Positions 37,216-49,680 are shown, numbered from the stretch's first letter. The stretch is DNA of 64,000 nucleotides from Nostoc sp. TH1S01 (GCA_018993265.1 JAGKSW010000011.1:1-64000); one strand, 5' to 3'. Notes: generated from the sequence alone by a model not told the origin. Made by a program: numbers and translations.

Positions 37216-38505
37216 TTAAAAAAATGAAAGCTGTTTATATCCAGTTAATTTAATTATATCATTTCTTTGTAAATCGACTTTACTCCCTTTTACTATTTGA
37301 CCGTTTCGCCAAATCTCTATTTCTTTTTCATTCCTAAGCAAGTTGATATAAGTTGTATAATGCTTTTTACTAGCTGGGTTAAGTTCCATAGTTTGATGAC
37401 AAAGCTCATGGAAAATAATTCCGTCTTTATTATTACGGATAATATTGCCCAAATGAATATCTAATTTCTCTAAACAAAAATCTTCGCTGTTTTTGGTAAT
37501 ATCAAATTTCAATTCAAGCTGGTTTTCTTCATAAAAATCTGCTGTTTTAAATCCATGCCCATACAATTCAAAATAATATTGATAATCTAAGTTATTCTTT
37601 TGCCAAAAGCTTTCTTTTATTACTTCTAAAGCAGTAAGCTTTTGTGAAAGATGCATTAAATAATATAAGACGTTTACGTTACCTCTAGGAATCATTGAAA
37701 AAGTAAATACATATTTAGCGTTACCTTTATCTCTAAATAATCTCATAGATTCATTTCTGAGATAACATTGACCTCCAGTCCGCTCAAAAATACTAAAACT
37801 ACTTAATTTATAATAATCTTCTGCTTCTAATATTTTGTCAAATGTCTCTTTATCTTTACCACTCTTACCAAGAAGAAATCTTTTCAGATAATCAATCATA
37901 TATGTATATAGTATTTCTGTTCGTTTCAAACTATTAATTTTCCTAATAGATTGCATAGACACGTCAGTCCATCCATAGGGATCTATAAAAAAGAATGAGT
38001 GTCCCTTGCGAATATCAATTTTGAAGACAACTTCATTTATCAAGTTCTCAAATTCGCCAGATATAAATTCACATTCTTCTACTAACTTTCCAACTTCGCC
38101 TCGAAATTCATTTGGCTGACCATTAACTAACTCGCCTAGTCCTGCCTTTGGCATGGAATAATTTTTAAGACAAGCTAAATGTTCTAGTTTATTATCTATA
38201 AAAATAAATTTAACGTTTAAATCATATTCACGTTTTGATTTTTTGTAGCCTGCCCGAATAGCTTCTATCATTCTAATAGGTGAGCCTTGCCACTCCGTTT
38301 CATTATCCAGGTCATAATACATACCACCTCCACAAAATCCATCAACAAAAGTAAACGTTGTTTCTCCATATCTACCTTTGCCATAAAGTGTGTAAATAAG
38401 ATTTTCAAGATATGTATCAAGAATTTGATGCTTGGCTTTAGTATGAGGCTTTATCTCAGGAATATTGCTTCCATCAGCACTCCAAATTTCTTGGGGATTG
38501 CTCAC
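37216..38505 (-). CDS. tcmP: Three-Cys-motif partner protein TcmP
   Basis: An approximately 430-residue protein of the TcmP family. EIWSADGSNIPEIKPHTKAK is the typical N-terminus. FTFVDGFCGGGMY resembles the SAM-binding loop of class I methyltransferases, and FFFIDPYGW recalls the D-P-P-Y motif IV of adenine or cytosine-N4 methyltransferases. I prefer a GTG start at 38505 because the family begins near there; an ATG at 38619 would add 38 residues that run into the neighbouring Rpn remnant. The C-terminal part is less conserved and may bind nucleic acid. Function is unknown; a modification role with the radical-SAM partner is inferred. Confidence 0.8.
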   Translation of the reverse strand: MSNPQEIWSADGSNIPEIKPHTKAKHQILDTYLENLIYTLYGKGRYGETTFTFVDGFCGGGMYYDLDNETEWQGSPIRMIEAIRAGYKKSKREYDLNVKFIFIDNKLEHLACLKNYSMPKAGLGELVNGQPNEFRGEVGKLVEECEFISGEFENLINEVVFKIDIRKGHSFFFIDPYGWTDVSMQSIRKINSLKRTEILYTYMIDYLKRFLLGKSGKDKETFDKILEAEDYYKLSSFSIFERTGGQCYLRNESMRLFRDKGNAKYVFTFSMIPRGNVNVLYYLMHLSQKLTALEVIKESFWQKNNLDYQYYFELYGHGFKTADFYEENQLELKFDITKNSEDFCLEKLDIHLGNIIRNNKDGIIFHELCHQTMELNPASKKHYTTYINLLRNEKEIEIWRNGQIVKGSKVDLQRNDIIKLTGYKQLSFF

Positions 38506-38600
38506 GTTGATTGTCTCTAAAGTGATATTCCATACTAAATATATAGTACGTAGATTGGAAAGCGCTTGTACTCTAGCTAAACACTTATCAAGATTTAGCT

Positions 38601-38927
38601 GTGAAGCAGCGTTCATCAAGGTTTAGCAATCATTTTCTACGGCTAAATGCCCAAGAAAATCAAATATTCCAGGCGGAAATTGCCCAATTTGAACCAACTC
38701 AACAAGAGGTAGTTATGCAAATCGTCACCAGTTGGATGGAAGAAGGGATACAACAAGGAGAATTGAAAGTAATTCAGCGTCAATTAACAAGACGCATCGG
38801 TACAATTACTCCTGAATTACAAGAACAACTCCGGGGATTATCTTTAACTCAGTTAGAGGATTTAGCAGAAGCTTTACTGGATTTCTCTGATGAAGCTGAT
38901 TTAGTAGCTTGGTTGCAACAGCAATAA
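38601..38927 (+). pseudogene. C-terminal fragment of an Rpn/DUF4351-type protein
   Basis: The 108-residue frame reads FLRLNAQENQIFQAEIAQF, then the EEGIQQGELKVIQRQLTRRI and LTQLEDLAEALLDFSDEADL blocks. These are characteristic of the C-terminal end (DUF4351) of Rpn-type PD-(D/E)XK putative transposase/nuclease proteins. The N-terminal nuclease domain of about 200 residues is missing. The fragment begins exactly where the TcmP gene lies on the other strand, as if that module had replaced the upstream part. Upstream plus-strand sequence (TYQDLA...) keeps faint traces of the lost region. Confidence 0.7.
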
Positions 38928-39005
38928 GATGTTTATTTTAGCAGGCGATCGCTCCTCTTCTTCTGTGTTCTCTGCGCTGGAGCGTTTCGTAAACAAGAGA
39001 AATTT

Positions 39006-39641
39006 TCAACTCAGCACTACTTGTCCCAATCGCTTCATAATCTGCAAGACTTCAGCTAACTCATGTCTTCTAGGAAATAAAGAAAATGTTCGTGATACAT
39101 CATACTGGGGATTTTCGGTGAAAGTGAGCTTAAGAAATACAAACTCATCACCGTTTGTTGCCATTCCAAACACAGGTTTATTGCTTTCAGAGTTAGTCAG
39201 CATATAAGCTAATAACTGTGGTAATGCGGCTGGTACTGGAATGCTAGTTCGTTTCGACTCCACAACCAAAATCCAAAGTCTATCTTGGACAGTTAGGGTA
39301 TCAATAAAGCCGCGAATTGTTTCTTCAGGCTCTTCAAGTTCTAATGCAACTCCATAAGGTGAGCGAATTCGGTATGGAGGATCAAGAAACCCTGCGAGTT
39401 CTAGTAAAGGTGAAACTACTAAAAGATTAATCGTACCTTCTAAAAGTAACCCATCAACCCGGTGATAATCATAGCGTTGCTTAATCCGAGTAATACCCGC
39501 CTGTTCTTGGGGATTGAGTTCTGGTAATTCTTCAAACCATTCAAAGAAAAAGCGATCGCTATCCGCTTGAGTTAAATTACAACGAGTCTGTAAATCACTC
39601 AAGCTTTTAATAGTGTCAGTAATGCCAACGCTAGAAACCAT
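39006..39641 (-). CDS. PD-(D/E)XK-like nuclease, restriction-associated type
   Basis: A 211-residue protein. IRGFIDTLTVQDRLWILVVE and ESKRTSIPVPAALPQLLAYM form a D...E-x-K active-site pattern, as in the N-terminal nuclease domain of type I restriction R subunits and stand-alone relatives common in cyanobacteria. An N-terminal helical part (about 1-60) precedes it. There are no adjacent methyltransferase or specificity subunits, so it is not part of a complete type I system here. It is convergent with the Rpn remnant. Confidence 0.65.
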   Translation of the reverse strand: MVSSVGITDTIKSLSDLQTRCNLTQADSDRFFFEWFEELPELNPQEQAGITRIKQRYDYHRVDGLLLEGTINLLVVSPLLELAGFLDPPYRIRSPYGVALELEEPEETIRGFIDTLTVQDRLWILVVESKRTSIPVPAALPQLLAYMLTNSESNKPVFGMATNGDEFVFLKLTFTENPQYDVSRTFSLFPRRHELAEVLQIMKRLGQVVLS

Positions 39642-39704
39642 CTGTTGTTATCTGTTTATTACTTTATAGTGTAGCAGTGGTAAGCAATTTACTGGGATAA
39701 GCTT

Positions 39705-40598
39705 TTAATTAATAAACTCATTGACACGCAGCCAAACTTTTTCTATCAAATCAACATCATCTGCATTAAACCACTCAATTTGCGGATACGCTCTAAACCA
39801 AGTGCGTTGTCGCTTGGCAAATTGTCTGGTATGTAAAACTGTTAATTCTTTCGCTTCATTTAAAGTAATCTTACCAGCCAAATGTTGCTTGATTTCTTGA
39901 TATCCCAAAGTGTTTAATAAGGATAAATCTTCACCATATTTCTGACACAAATATTCCACTTCAGCTACTAAGCCATCTGCAATCATTTGTGCAGTTCGCT
40001 TGTGAATCCGTGCATCTAATTTCTCCACATCACAATCTAAACCAATCTGCAAAATCGGATAATCTGGTGGGTTTTCACCTTGCTGTTCAGATATGGGAGT
40101 TCCAGTTATGTAAAATACTTCTAATGCGCGTAAAGTCCGCACGGGATCATTGGGATGAATTTTTTGTGCGGCGGTGGGATCAACTTGTTGCAACATACTA
40201 TAAAGTTGATTTTGACCAAGAGATTCTAACTGCGATCGCAATTCATAATCAGGCGCAACTCTGGGAATTTTCATCCCCTGCACAATTGAACGGATATATA
40301 AACCAGTTCCACCCACTAATAAAAGTGGCTCAACAGCAAAAGATGCAATTAAAGCTTGCGCTTGCTGTTGATAATCTGCTACCGTCATTGTCTCTGTTGG
40401 CTCGCAGATATCTATTAAATAATGTGGCACTAATTTTTGTTCTGCTAACGTTGGTTTAGCTGTGCCAATGTTAAACTCACGGTAAACTTGACGGGAGTCT
40501 GCACTGAGAATTACAGAACCCAACCTTTGGGCTAAAGTTAAAGCTAAACCAGATTTACCTGTTGCAGTCGCCCCACAAATAACAATTAATTTAGTCAT
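39705..40598 (-). CDS. miaA: tRNA dimethylallyltransferase MiaA
   Basis: Transfers the dimethylallyl group to A37 of tRNAs reading UNN codons. The 297-residue product has the P-loop ICGATATGKSGLAL (residues 7-20), the conserved ADSRQVYREFNIGTAKP and PHYLID segments, LLVGGTGLYIRSIVQG and DPVRTLRALEVFYITG. The tail contains QFAKRQRTWFR, typical of the family. It is a single gene divergent from gyrB. Identification is secure. Confidence 0.96.
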   Translation of the reverse strand: MTKLIVICGATATGKSGLALTLAQRLGSVILSADSRQVYREFNIGTAKPTLAEQKLVPHYLIDICEPTETMTVADYQQQAQALIASFAVEPLLLVGGTGLYIRSIVQGMKIPRVAPDYELRSQLESLGQNQLYSMLQQVDPTAAQKIHPNDPVRTLRALEVFYITGTPISEQQGENPPDYPILQIGLDCDVEKLDARIHKRTAQMIADGLVAEVEYLCQKYGEDLSLLNTLGYQEIKQHLAGKITLNEAKELTVLHTRQFAKRQRTWFRAYPQIEWFNADDVDLIEKVWLRVNEFIN

Positions 40599-42910
<2,312 letters not shown>

Positions 42911-42951
42911 TATCAAGCTAATATCAATTATCCTGATGTGCAGTAATGGCG

Positions 42952-42990
42952 GGTAATGGGCGATCGCTCATTACCTTTTTTTATTTTTTA
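42952..42990 (+). terminator. gyrB terminator built on a HIP1 palindrome
   Basis: GGTAATGGGCGATCGC plus TCATTACC form a stem (7 bp GGTAATG/CATTACC around the self-complementary GCGATCGC), followed by T7ATTTTTT. This is a clear rho-independent terminator. Confidence 0.9.
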
Positions 42991-44601
42991 GAGTGCCACA
43001 ATTTATAGTAGAAGGCAGGAGCTAAAAGTCTGACGATTCATACATTGAAGCTGGCAAAATCCCCTAACCTATGTGAATACAGCTACAATCTCCCCTGCAT
43101 CCTTAGCTCCCAGCTAGAAACATCAAGCAAATTTTATAATAAGTATTATTGCCTGCATCTGTAAATTGTTTGATAAAATACATAATTATTAATTAATAAG
43201 GTTATTAGTTTTCTTTTTCAAAAGCAGTGCATAAAAACTTTCTTTTGTCAACTAAGTGATAATTTCGGATTTAATGCATGAATGCCGCTGGAGTTAGCAT
43301 TTTCCAAAAGTCAAAAATCCTTCATCAAGAATTTGTGTAGTCCAATTTCATCCAATCTGGAAGAGCATTTGTTATCTTTGAGTTGCAATGCTTCATCTTG
43401 TCTACCAACAAAATTGGTTAAGGTTTGAGGATGTTGAAGATTACACCAAGTCAAAATTTTCTTCATAAACCAGTAGTATATTTAACATATTCGTACGTAC
43501 TCAGAATTAACTAATACATTCTCCACCAACGCTCTAACTTCCTTATGTTCAACTTACTAGTTACTAGCGGCAGAAATTTGTGGAAGATAAACATCCAAAC
43601 ATCTTGATGTTGTCTTAGCTAACATAGCTAATTTGTCTGTATCCAATAAACTTTTGCCCTAAGCAGATAAATATCTAAATTAGCAACTGTCAAATTCTTT
43701 ATAAATTGATTAAAATATCTTTGTATACAATAGGAGCAGTTTGTCAAGATTCATAGGGTTGAAATCTCATCTGTGCGCTAATGTGTGAATAAGACCAAAT
43801 CAGTTAAAACCCCATTGAACGCCATCTGGCAGATTCTGCTGCAACCTCAACTCGTCGGTTAAGGTGGTTGGCATAAACTAAAGTTCAGTGTTGTAAGACC
43901 AGCAGTATCACTCTTACTGCTCTACCTAGCAGGGCTTCCTGCATAACTGTTTGGGAGGAGTCATTTATAAAGGGAATGTAAAAATATGCATCTAAATACT
44001 TCTCGCCTAAGTTAATATAAAGCACAATGTTTCTCGGTAATTAATGTTTTAGTTAATACCTAAAATTGTGTGAAGGTGAGAACAATTTCCTTTGTATGTA
44101 AAGATAAGTCCACTGTAATTCCAAAAAGGTTAAAAAAAAATTTAAGGGAACACCTACCCTTTTTAATATCTTTTTGATAATAGTGGCTTTAACTTACTTA
44201 ATGACTTCATGATTAACACACAAAAAGAGTGCAATTTTTGTGAAACAGGCTACAATCGGAACAGTCTTTGTAAGAAAATATGCCAGCAATCATAATTGTT
44301 TATATGAGTGGTTAATTTTTGCTCAAGACAAAGACAAGCCCTGTTTTAAACAAACAAGTTAAAAGTTGTGTGCGACAGCAACACGCGACTGTTACTAAAG
44401 TGAGTAAGTCAGCAGTCAATGCGACTTTCAACACTTCAATAAAAAACTCCTCCAAAATGGAGTACAACTACCGAAAAACTATCAGGGGAAACAGCCTAAA
44501 AACCCGATTTTCGGTTGTTAACTAGCCCTCATCAAAAGAGTGCTAAATACATCTTGAGTAATTGAAGTAATTGATTCTGCAAGGAGCATGAGGAACGCGG
44601 C
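42991..44601. other. 1.6-kb gap between gyrB and sigA
   Basis: No clear gene. A 51-codon minus-strand frame at 43311-43466 (listed separately) and scattered short coding-like pieces (for example LRLQQNLPDGVQWGFN near 43830 on the minus strand) suggest decayed genes. The last few hundred bases should hold the sigA promoters. GAGGAACGCGGC precedes the sigA ATG. Confidence 0.4.
43311..43466 (-). other. Possible small ORF or gene fragment
   Basis: An ATG-initiated 51-residue frame, beginning MKKILTWCNLQHPQTLTNFV and followed by GRQDEALQLKD. FVGRQDE resembles the entry to NB-ARC/AAA ATPase domains (F-V-G-R-x-x-E). The frame stops after 51 codons, so it is either a relic or chance. Low confidence. 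Confidence 0.2.
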
Positions 44602-45777
44602 ATGAACCAGGCTAACAACGTACTCGAAAGCAATTTTCAGCCTGACCTAGAAATAATAAATCAGCCTGATTTTGAGGAGTTAGAAGACCTCTTGATTGAA
44701 GAAGAGGATGACTTGCTCCTCGTTGATGAGGGCATGGAAGATGAATTTTTAGAGCCTCAGTCTGATGAGGACGACGCAAAGTCTGGAAAAGCCGCTAAAT
44801 CGCGTCGTCGCACACAAAGCAAGAAAAAGCATTACACCGAAGATTCAATTCGTCTTTACTTGCAAGAAATCGGGCGAATTCGCTTGTTGCGGGCTGATGA
44901 AGAAATTGAATTGGCACGGAAAATCGCAGATTTACTGGAATTAGAAAGAGTCAGAGAAAGACTCTCAGAACAGTTAGATCGCGATCCCCGTGATAGTGAA
45001 TGGGCTGAAGCCGTGCAAATACCTTTGCCAGCTTTTCGCTATCGCCTGCACGTTGGTCGCAGGGCAAAAGATAAAATGGTGCAGTCGAACCTACGGCTTG
45101 TGGTTTCCATTGCCAAGAAATACATGAATCGTGGTTTGTCATTCCAAGACTTAATTCAAGAAGGTAGTCTGGGTTTGATTCGTGCTGCTGAGAAGTTCGA
45201 CCACGAAAAAGGTTATAAATTCTCCACCTACGCTACATGGTGGATTCGTCAGGCAATTACACGTGCGATCGCAGATCAGTCTCGTACTATCCGCCTACCA
45301 GTTCACCTTTACGAAACTATTTCCCGCATCAAGAAAACCACCAAGCTACTTTCTCAAGAAATGGGTCGTAAACCTACAGAAGAAGAAATTGCGACTCGGA
45401 TGGAAATGACCATCGAGAAACTGCGGTTTATTGCTAAATCTGCACAACTACCAATTTCCTTAGAAACACCCATTGGTAAAGAAGAAGATTCTCGCTTGGG
45501 CGATTTTATTGAATCTGATGGTGAAACCCCAGAAGATCAAGTTTCTAAGAATCTATTGCGTGAAGATTTAGAAAAAGTTCTTGATAGCCTCAGCCCCCGC
45601 GAACGCGATGTTCTCAGGCTCCGTTACGGCTTGGATGATGGGCGGATGAAAACCCTTGAGGAAATTGGTCAAATTTTTAACGTTACCCGCGAACGTATTC
45701 GTCAAATTGAAGCCAAAGCCCTCCGCAAATTACGCCACCCCAACCGTAATAGTGTCCTGAAAGAATATATTCGGTAG
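44602..45777 (+). CDS. sigA: RNA polymerase principal sigma factor SigA (RpoD)
   Basis: The 391-residue group 1 sigma factor of cyanobacteria, which directs housekeeping transcription. An acidic N-terminus (residues 20-60) and a basic linker ([12 protein letters not shown]) lead to region 1.2 ([16 protein letters not shown]). Region 2 shows [40 protein letters not shown] and the -10 recognition helix [17 protein letters not shown]. Region 3 follows, then region 4.2 with [20 protein letters not shown]. Length and start match known cyanobacterial SigA proteins. It is terminated by a hairpin at 45869. Confidence 0.95.
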   Translation: MNQANNVLESNFQPDLEIINQPDFEELEDLLIEEEDDLLLVDEGMEDEFLEPQSDEDDAKSGKAAKSRRRTQSKKKHYTEDSIRLYLQEIGRIRLLRADEEIELARKIADLLELERVRERLSEQLDRDPRDSEWAEAVQIPLPAFRYRLHVGRRAKDKMVQSNLRLVVSIAKKYMNRGLSFQDLIQEGSLGLIRAAEKFDHEKGYKFSTYATWWIRQAITRAIADQSRTIRLPVHLYETISRIKKTTKLLSQEMGRKPTEEEIATRMEMTIEKLRFIAKSAQLPISLETPIGKEEDSRLGDFIESDGETPEDQVSKNLLREDLEKVLDSLSPRERDVLRLRYGLDDGRMKTLEEIGQIFNVTRERIRQIEAKALRKLRHPNRNSVLKEYIR

Positions 45778-45868
45778 TCAATGTTTAATGGTCAATAGTT
45801 AATGGTAAAGAAGATGAAGTCTTGTTTCTGTTGACAATTGACTAAGGACAAATAACTAAACAATAAAC

Positions 45869-45900
45869 AACCTGGTAGTTAATTGCTACCAGGTTTTTAT
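45869..45900. terminator. Terminator between sigA and hli
   Basis: AACCTGGTAG and CTACCAGGTT form a perfect 10-bp stem with a 7-nt loop, followed by TTTTTATTTTT on the plus strand. On the minus strand the A-tract side gives fewer U residues, so it chiefly serves sigA. Confidence 0.9.
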
Positions 45901-45936
45901 TTTTCATATTCTCAGAAAATTTAAGTTACTTAAAAC

Positions 45937-46119
45937 TTAAAGAATGCCCCAGAAATGTAAGAAGCCTTGACCAGAAAATAATTCAATCAATGCAGCAGCT
46001 AAAAAGCCAATCATTGCTAAACGACCGTTCCAAATTTCTGCTTGTGGAGTAAAACCCCAACGCCAAGCATTGCGATCTTCCACTACTGGGGTGGTGATTT
46101 TTGTGGTTGTATTAGTCAT
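45937..46119 (-). CDS. High light-inducible protein (Hlip/SCP)
   Basis: A 60-residue, single-helix chlorophyll-binding protein of the Lhc superfamily that protects photosystem assembly under light stress. The signature [20 protein letters not shown] holds the E-x2-N-G-R-x-A-M-x-G chlorophyll-binding motif, preceded by [10 protein letters not shown]. It acts in thylakoid membranes. It is a monocistronic gene convergent with sigA; high-light control is expected from the family but no promoter motif was verified. Confidence 0.9.
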   Translation of the reverse strand: MTNTTTKITTPVVEDRNAWRWGFTPQAEIWNGRLAMIGFLAAALIELFSGQGFLHFWGIL

Positions 46120-46319
46120 TGTTAAAACTCCAAACTGGATTTACTCAAGATTTATTGCCTTATGTAAACTAATATAACAATTTTTTTAATAAACGCAACA
46201 TTTATTGATATTGATGAGAGTGCGATCGCAGCGAACTATTTTCATACCAATAAATTGTGTAGAGACAAACAACTGTTTGCTCTGATAAATAATGAATGTA
46301 TGGGGCAGATTATGTATTT

Positions 46320-46359
46320 GTTAACAAAACAAATAACCGGAAAAATCCCTCTTCCGGTT
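46320..46359 (-). terminator. Terminator after the gyrA/parC-type gene
   Basis: On the minus strand AACCGGAA and TTCCGGTT form an 8-bp stem with a 9-nt loop, followed by ATTTGTTTTGTT. It lies about 100 bases after the gene's stop codon. Confidence 0.7.
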
Positions 46360-46461
46360 GATCATTAATCTGTAAATTTCATAAAAGTTACGCAAAAACA
46401 ATCTGAAAATCTTATTCTTTAGCACCCTACTTTTCAGGAAGCCGCTGACGGAGAATAGAGA

Positions 46462-48978
46462 TTAAATGGTATGAGAGCGCACCTCAACAACAGTGAGAAC
46501 TTTTTCATCTCGACTGAGTTGCACAATGCTTTCACCTGTCGCATCTCTAGTCAAAATGGGTACTGTATCTACAGTTAGTCGGACTACACGCTCTTTATTT
46601 GTGATTAGTGCTACTTCCGGGGTAGTTGCTTTCACCATACTAGCTAAGTTATCAGATTTGCTAGCAAACTTCAGTGCTTGTGTACCTAAATCGCCTCGGT
46701 TAGCGGCCCTTAATTGACTTGCAGCCATCCGCTTGGCGTATCCTTGTTGAGTCACTAGCAGCAATTGGTCATCTTTGCTCACAGTTACACAGCCAACCAT
46801 TTGCTGATTTCGCAACAGACGAAAGGCTTGTAAACCCATCGCGGTTCGACCCATCACTGGTAATTGTTCATCGTTCACCGCAAACCGCAATAAACGTCCA
46901 CCAGAACTAGCTAAAATTAAATGCTCTCCTGTAGTGGTGGACTGAGTAAATAACAATTCATCATCGTCTTTGAGTTTGACAATCGTAATCCCGCGACGAG
47001 TCAGGTTGGTAAATTCTGCCAAAGATAAACGCTTGATTCTGCCTTGTTTGGTCAGGAGAATCATTTGCTGGGAGTCAAAATCTTTCGGTAACAAGAAGCG
47101 ACTGACCACAGGTTCTTGAGTACCTTGAGCAGTAGTGGTGAGTGTGGTAATCAACGGTGTTCCCCGTGGGGAACGGCCTGTGGTTAAGGGAATATCGCCG
47201 ACTCGCACAGGATAAACTTTGCCACCACTGGTCAGGATGAGTAAATCTTGATTTGTATCGGTCAACTCAGTTTGGATCAGGAAATCATTGTCTGGTAGAC
47301 CGTTTTCTACTTTTGATTTCTTTCCAGAAGTAGCAAGGCGGCGGACATAACCCCGTTGAGTAAACTCAATAATCGCTTCTTCCGCAGGCTGTTCAGCGGC
47401 GGGACTTTCTTCAACTTCTTCTGTTTTACGACTTCTAGAACCTTCTGCGGCTTTGCTTTTTGGCAATTCTTCCGCCACGTTGGCTGCTAACTTGGTACGT
47501 CGCGGATCACCATACTTGCGTTTAAGCGATCGCAAATCTTTTTTCAAAGATTTTAACAATTCGCGGCGATCGCTCAGTAAGTTTTGCAACAGGGAAATTT
47601 GTGCAGTTAGTTGCTCAAATTCCTGCTGCAAATTCTGTTGTTCTAAACTCGTTAAACGACGCAAAGGCATAGCTAAAATTGCATCTGCTTGTGTCTCGCT
47701 TAAATTTAACTGGCTACTCAAATTCATTTTGGCTGTGCTACCGTCAGCAGCTTGGCGCAAAATGCTAATTACTTCATCCACCTGAGATAAAGCTTTGAGT
47801 AAACCTTCGACTATGTGCAAGCGATTTTCAGCTTTACCTAATTCGTAACTGTAGCGACGGTTAAGAGTCGCTTCGCGGAAATTGAGAAACTCTTGTAGCA
47901 ATTGACGCAAACTTAATTGTCGGGGTTGCCCTTCGACTATTGCCAGCAGAATTGCCCCAAAATTAGTTTGTAACGCGGTTTGGTGATATAAATGTTGCAA
48001 CACTTCTTGCGGGTTCGTATCGCGTTTAAGTTCAATTACTACCCGCATCCCTTCGCGATCGCTTTCATCACGGATATCCGAAATTCCCTGCAAACGACCT
48101 TGGTTAACTAACTCCGCTACCTTTTCAATCCAGCCAGCCTTATTGACTTGATAAGGCAATTCCGTAATCACAATTGCTGTCCGCCGCTTGGTTCCCTTAC
48201 CGCCAGCAATTTCTTCGATTTGGGCAACTCCCCGCAGCACAATCCCACCTTTACCTGTGGTGTATGCTTCCCTAATCCCTGCATCACCGACAATTTCACC
48301 ACCAGTAGGAAAGTCTGGCCCTGGAATTAACTCTAATAACTTTTCGTCCGATAAATCTGGCTGGTCGATTAAAGCAATTAAGCCATCAACTATTTCCCCC
48401 AAGTTGTGCGGGGGAATATTCGTAGCCATACCCACAGCAATTCCAGCACAACCATTGAGTAACAAAAAGGGTAACTGTGCAGGTAATACCGTTGGTTCTT
48501 GCTGGGAATTATCAAAGTTACCGATAAATTCTACAGTTTCATCACCGATTTCTGTCAGCATCCCCTCATGGCTAATAGGTGCTAAACGAGTTTCGGTATA
48601 ACGCATGGCGGCTGGTGGGTCATTATCCACGCTGCCAAAGTTGCCATGTCCGGCTAGTAAGGGATAGCGACTAGAAAAGTCCTGCACCAACCTGACCAAA
48701 GCATCATAAACAGCTTGATCACCGTGGGGGTGGTATTTACCCAGTACATCCCCCACAACACGCGCACATTTACGATAAGGTCTATCTGGTGTTAAACCTA
48801 GTTCGTGCATCGCATATAAAATGCGACGATGCACTGGCTTTAAGCCATCACGCACATCAGGCAATGCTCGCCCAACAATCACACTCATGGCATATTCTAG
48901 GTAAGACCGTTGCATCTCGGTGTGCAGGGCTGTTGTAATTACCTGTCCCGTTGAGAGAAGGTTTAACTGTTTTGCCAT
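46462..48978 (-). CDS. gyrA: DNA gyrase/topoisomerase IV subunit A
   Basis: An 838-residue breakage-reunion subunit of a type IIA topoisomerase. The N-terminal part shows [40 protein letters not shown] and [10 protein letters not shown], with the catalytic Tyr127. The tower/coiled region (about 340-480) follows, then a C-terminal beta-pinwheel of about six blades. A canonical GyrA box (QRRGGKG) is not visible: the blades carry degenerate forms such as [10 protein letters not shown] and NRGDLGTQ. Whether this is the supercoiling GyrA or a ParC-like decatenase cannot be settled from the sequence; the symbol marks the family. gyrB is 3.5 kb away on the other strand. Confidence 0.88.
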   Translation of the reverse strand: MAKQLNLLSTGQVITTALHTEMQRSYLEYAMSVIVGRALPDVRDGLKPVHRRILYAMHELGLTPDRPYRKCARVVGDVLGKYHPHGDQAVYDALVRLVQDFSSRYPLLAGHGNFGSVDNDPPAAMRYTETRLAPISHEGMLTEIGDETVEFIGNFDNSQQEPTVLPAQLPFLLLNGCAGIAVGMATNIPPHNLGEIVDGLIALIDQPDLSDEKLLELIPGPDFPTGGEIVGDAGIREAYTTGKGGIVLRGVAQIEEIAGGKGTKRRTAIVITELPYQVNKAGWIEKVAELVNQGRLQGISDIRDESDREGMRVVIELKRDTNPQEVLQHLYHQTALQTNFGAILLAIVEGQPRQLSLRQLLQEFLNFREATLNRRYSYELGKAENRLHIVEGLLKALSQVDEVISILRQAADGSTAKMNLSSQLNLSETQADAILAMPLRRLTSLEQQNLQQEFEQLTAQISLLQNLLSDRRELLKSLKKDLRSLKRKYGDPRRTKLAANVAEELPKSKAAEGSRSRKTEEVEESPAAEQPAEEAIIEFTQRGYVRRLATSGKKSKVENGLPDNDFLIQTELTDTNQDLLILTSGGKVYPVRVGDIPLTTGRSPRGTPLITTLTTTAQGTQEPVVSRFLLPKDFDSQQMILLTKQGRIKRLSLAEFTNLTRRGITIVKLKDDDELLFTQSTTTGEHLILASSGGRLLRFAVNDEQLPVMGRTAMGLQAFRLLRNQQMVGCVTVSKDDQLLLVTQQGYAKRMAASQLRAANRGDLGTQALKFASKSDNLASMVKATTPEVALITNKERVVRLTVDTVPILTRDATGESIVQLSRDEKVLTVVEVRSHTI

Positions 48979-49205
48979 GAGTTTTTTCCCTGAAAGTTAA
49001 CTACACAAAAATCTCTATAACTGAACAATGCAGCAAACACAGCATAACGGATGAAAAGACATTCCTAACATAATATTGTTAGTCACAGGATAAACGGCAG
49101 TAGTATTATCCTTGATGACGGGGATATAAATTAGTGATTAAAAAAGAGCTAGACAACTGTGCTGCTCAGTACGTTCTCCCCTTCACCTCTATTAATAAAA
49201 TTCTC

Positions 49206-49604
49206 ATGAAAACAGTTTTAATTGTTGAAGACGATCTAATTAATGCTCGCGTTTTTTCCAAAATTTTGACTAAGCGCGGTGGCTTAGATGTAAAACATAC
49301 CGAAAATGTTGAAGAAGTGATCCAAATTGCTCAATCTGGGAAAGCAGACCTAATTTTAATGGATGTTTCTTTGTCTAGAAGTGTCTATCAAGGTAAGTCT
49401 GTTGATGGCATCAAAATTACTCAAATGTTGAAGTCTGATCCACAAACAGCCGACTTACCGATCATTTTGGTGACTGCACACGCGATGGAAGGCGATCGCG
49501 AGAACTTCCTCAAGCAAAGCGGCGCTGATGGTTACATCTCTAAGCCTGTTGTTGACCACCAACAATTTGTTGACCAAATCATGGCACTGCTTCCCCATTC
49601 ATGA
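49206..49604 (+). CDS. Single-domain response regulator
   Basis: A 132-residue CheY-like receiver. TVLIVEDDLINARVFSKIL holds the acidic pocket (E8, D9, D10), ADLILMDVSLSRS the phosphoacceptor Asp53, PIILVTAHAMEGDRE the conserved Thr, and GADGYISKPV the Lys. There is no output domain. I chose the ATG at 49206 since it starts the domain directly; the longer frame to 49134 lacks a better start signal. No histidine kinase is adjacent, so it probably acts in a phosphorelay or on a separate partner. It is closed by a hairpin at 49634. Confidence 0.88.
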   Translation: MKTVLIVEDDLINARVFSKILTKRGGLDVKHTENVEEVIQIAQSGKADLILMDVSLSRSVYQGKSVDGIKITQMLKSDPQTADLPIILVTAHAMEGDRENFLKQSGADGYISKPVVDHQQFVDQIMALLPHS

Positions 49605-49633
49605 CCGCTAAGAATTGACTAGACTCTGTGAAG

Positions 49634-49680
49634 AATATTCGCCCGAAAATATTTTGATTTTGGGCGAATATTTTACTTAC
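49634..49680 (+). terminator. Hairpin after the response regulator gene
   Basis: AATATTCGCCC and GGGCGAATATT are a perfect 11-bp stem with a 17-nt loop, followed by TTAC. The T-run is short, so it may act as an mRNA-stabilising hairpin or weak terminator. Confidence 0.65.

Noticed and set aside
39989-40459. 156-codon plus-strand frame
   Set aside because: It is wholly antisense to miaA, whose motifs are unambiguous; a shadow frame.
44319-44525. 68-residue basic frame upstream of sigA (starts MLKTKTSPVLNK)
   Set aside because: TTG start, no Shine-Dalgarno sequence, low-complexity Lys/Ser/Asn composition; more likely part of the sigA leader region.
46021-46119. Reading the Hlip gene as a fragment of a larger Lhc protein
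   Set aside because: The 60-residue single-helix form with a complete ExxNGRxAM motif is the normal Hlip size; nothing upstream continues it.
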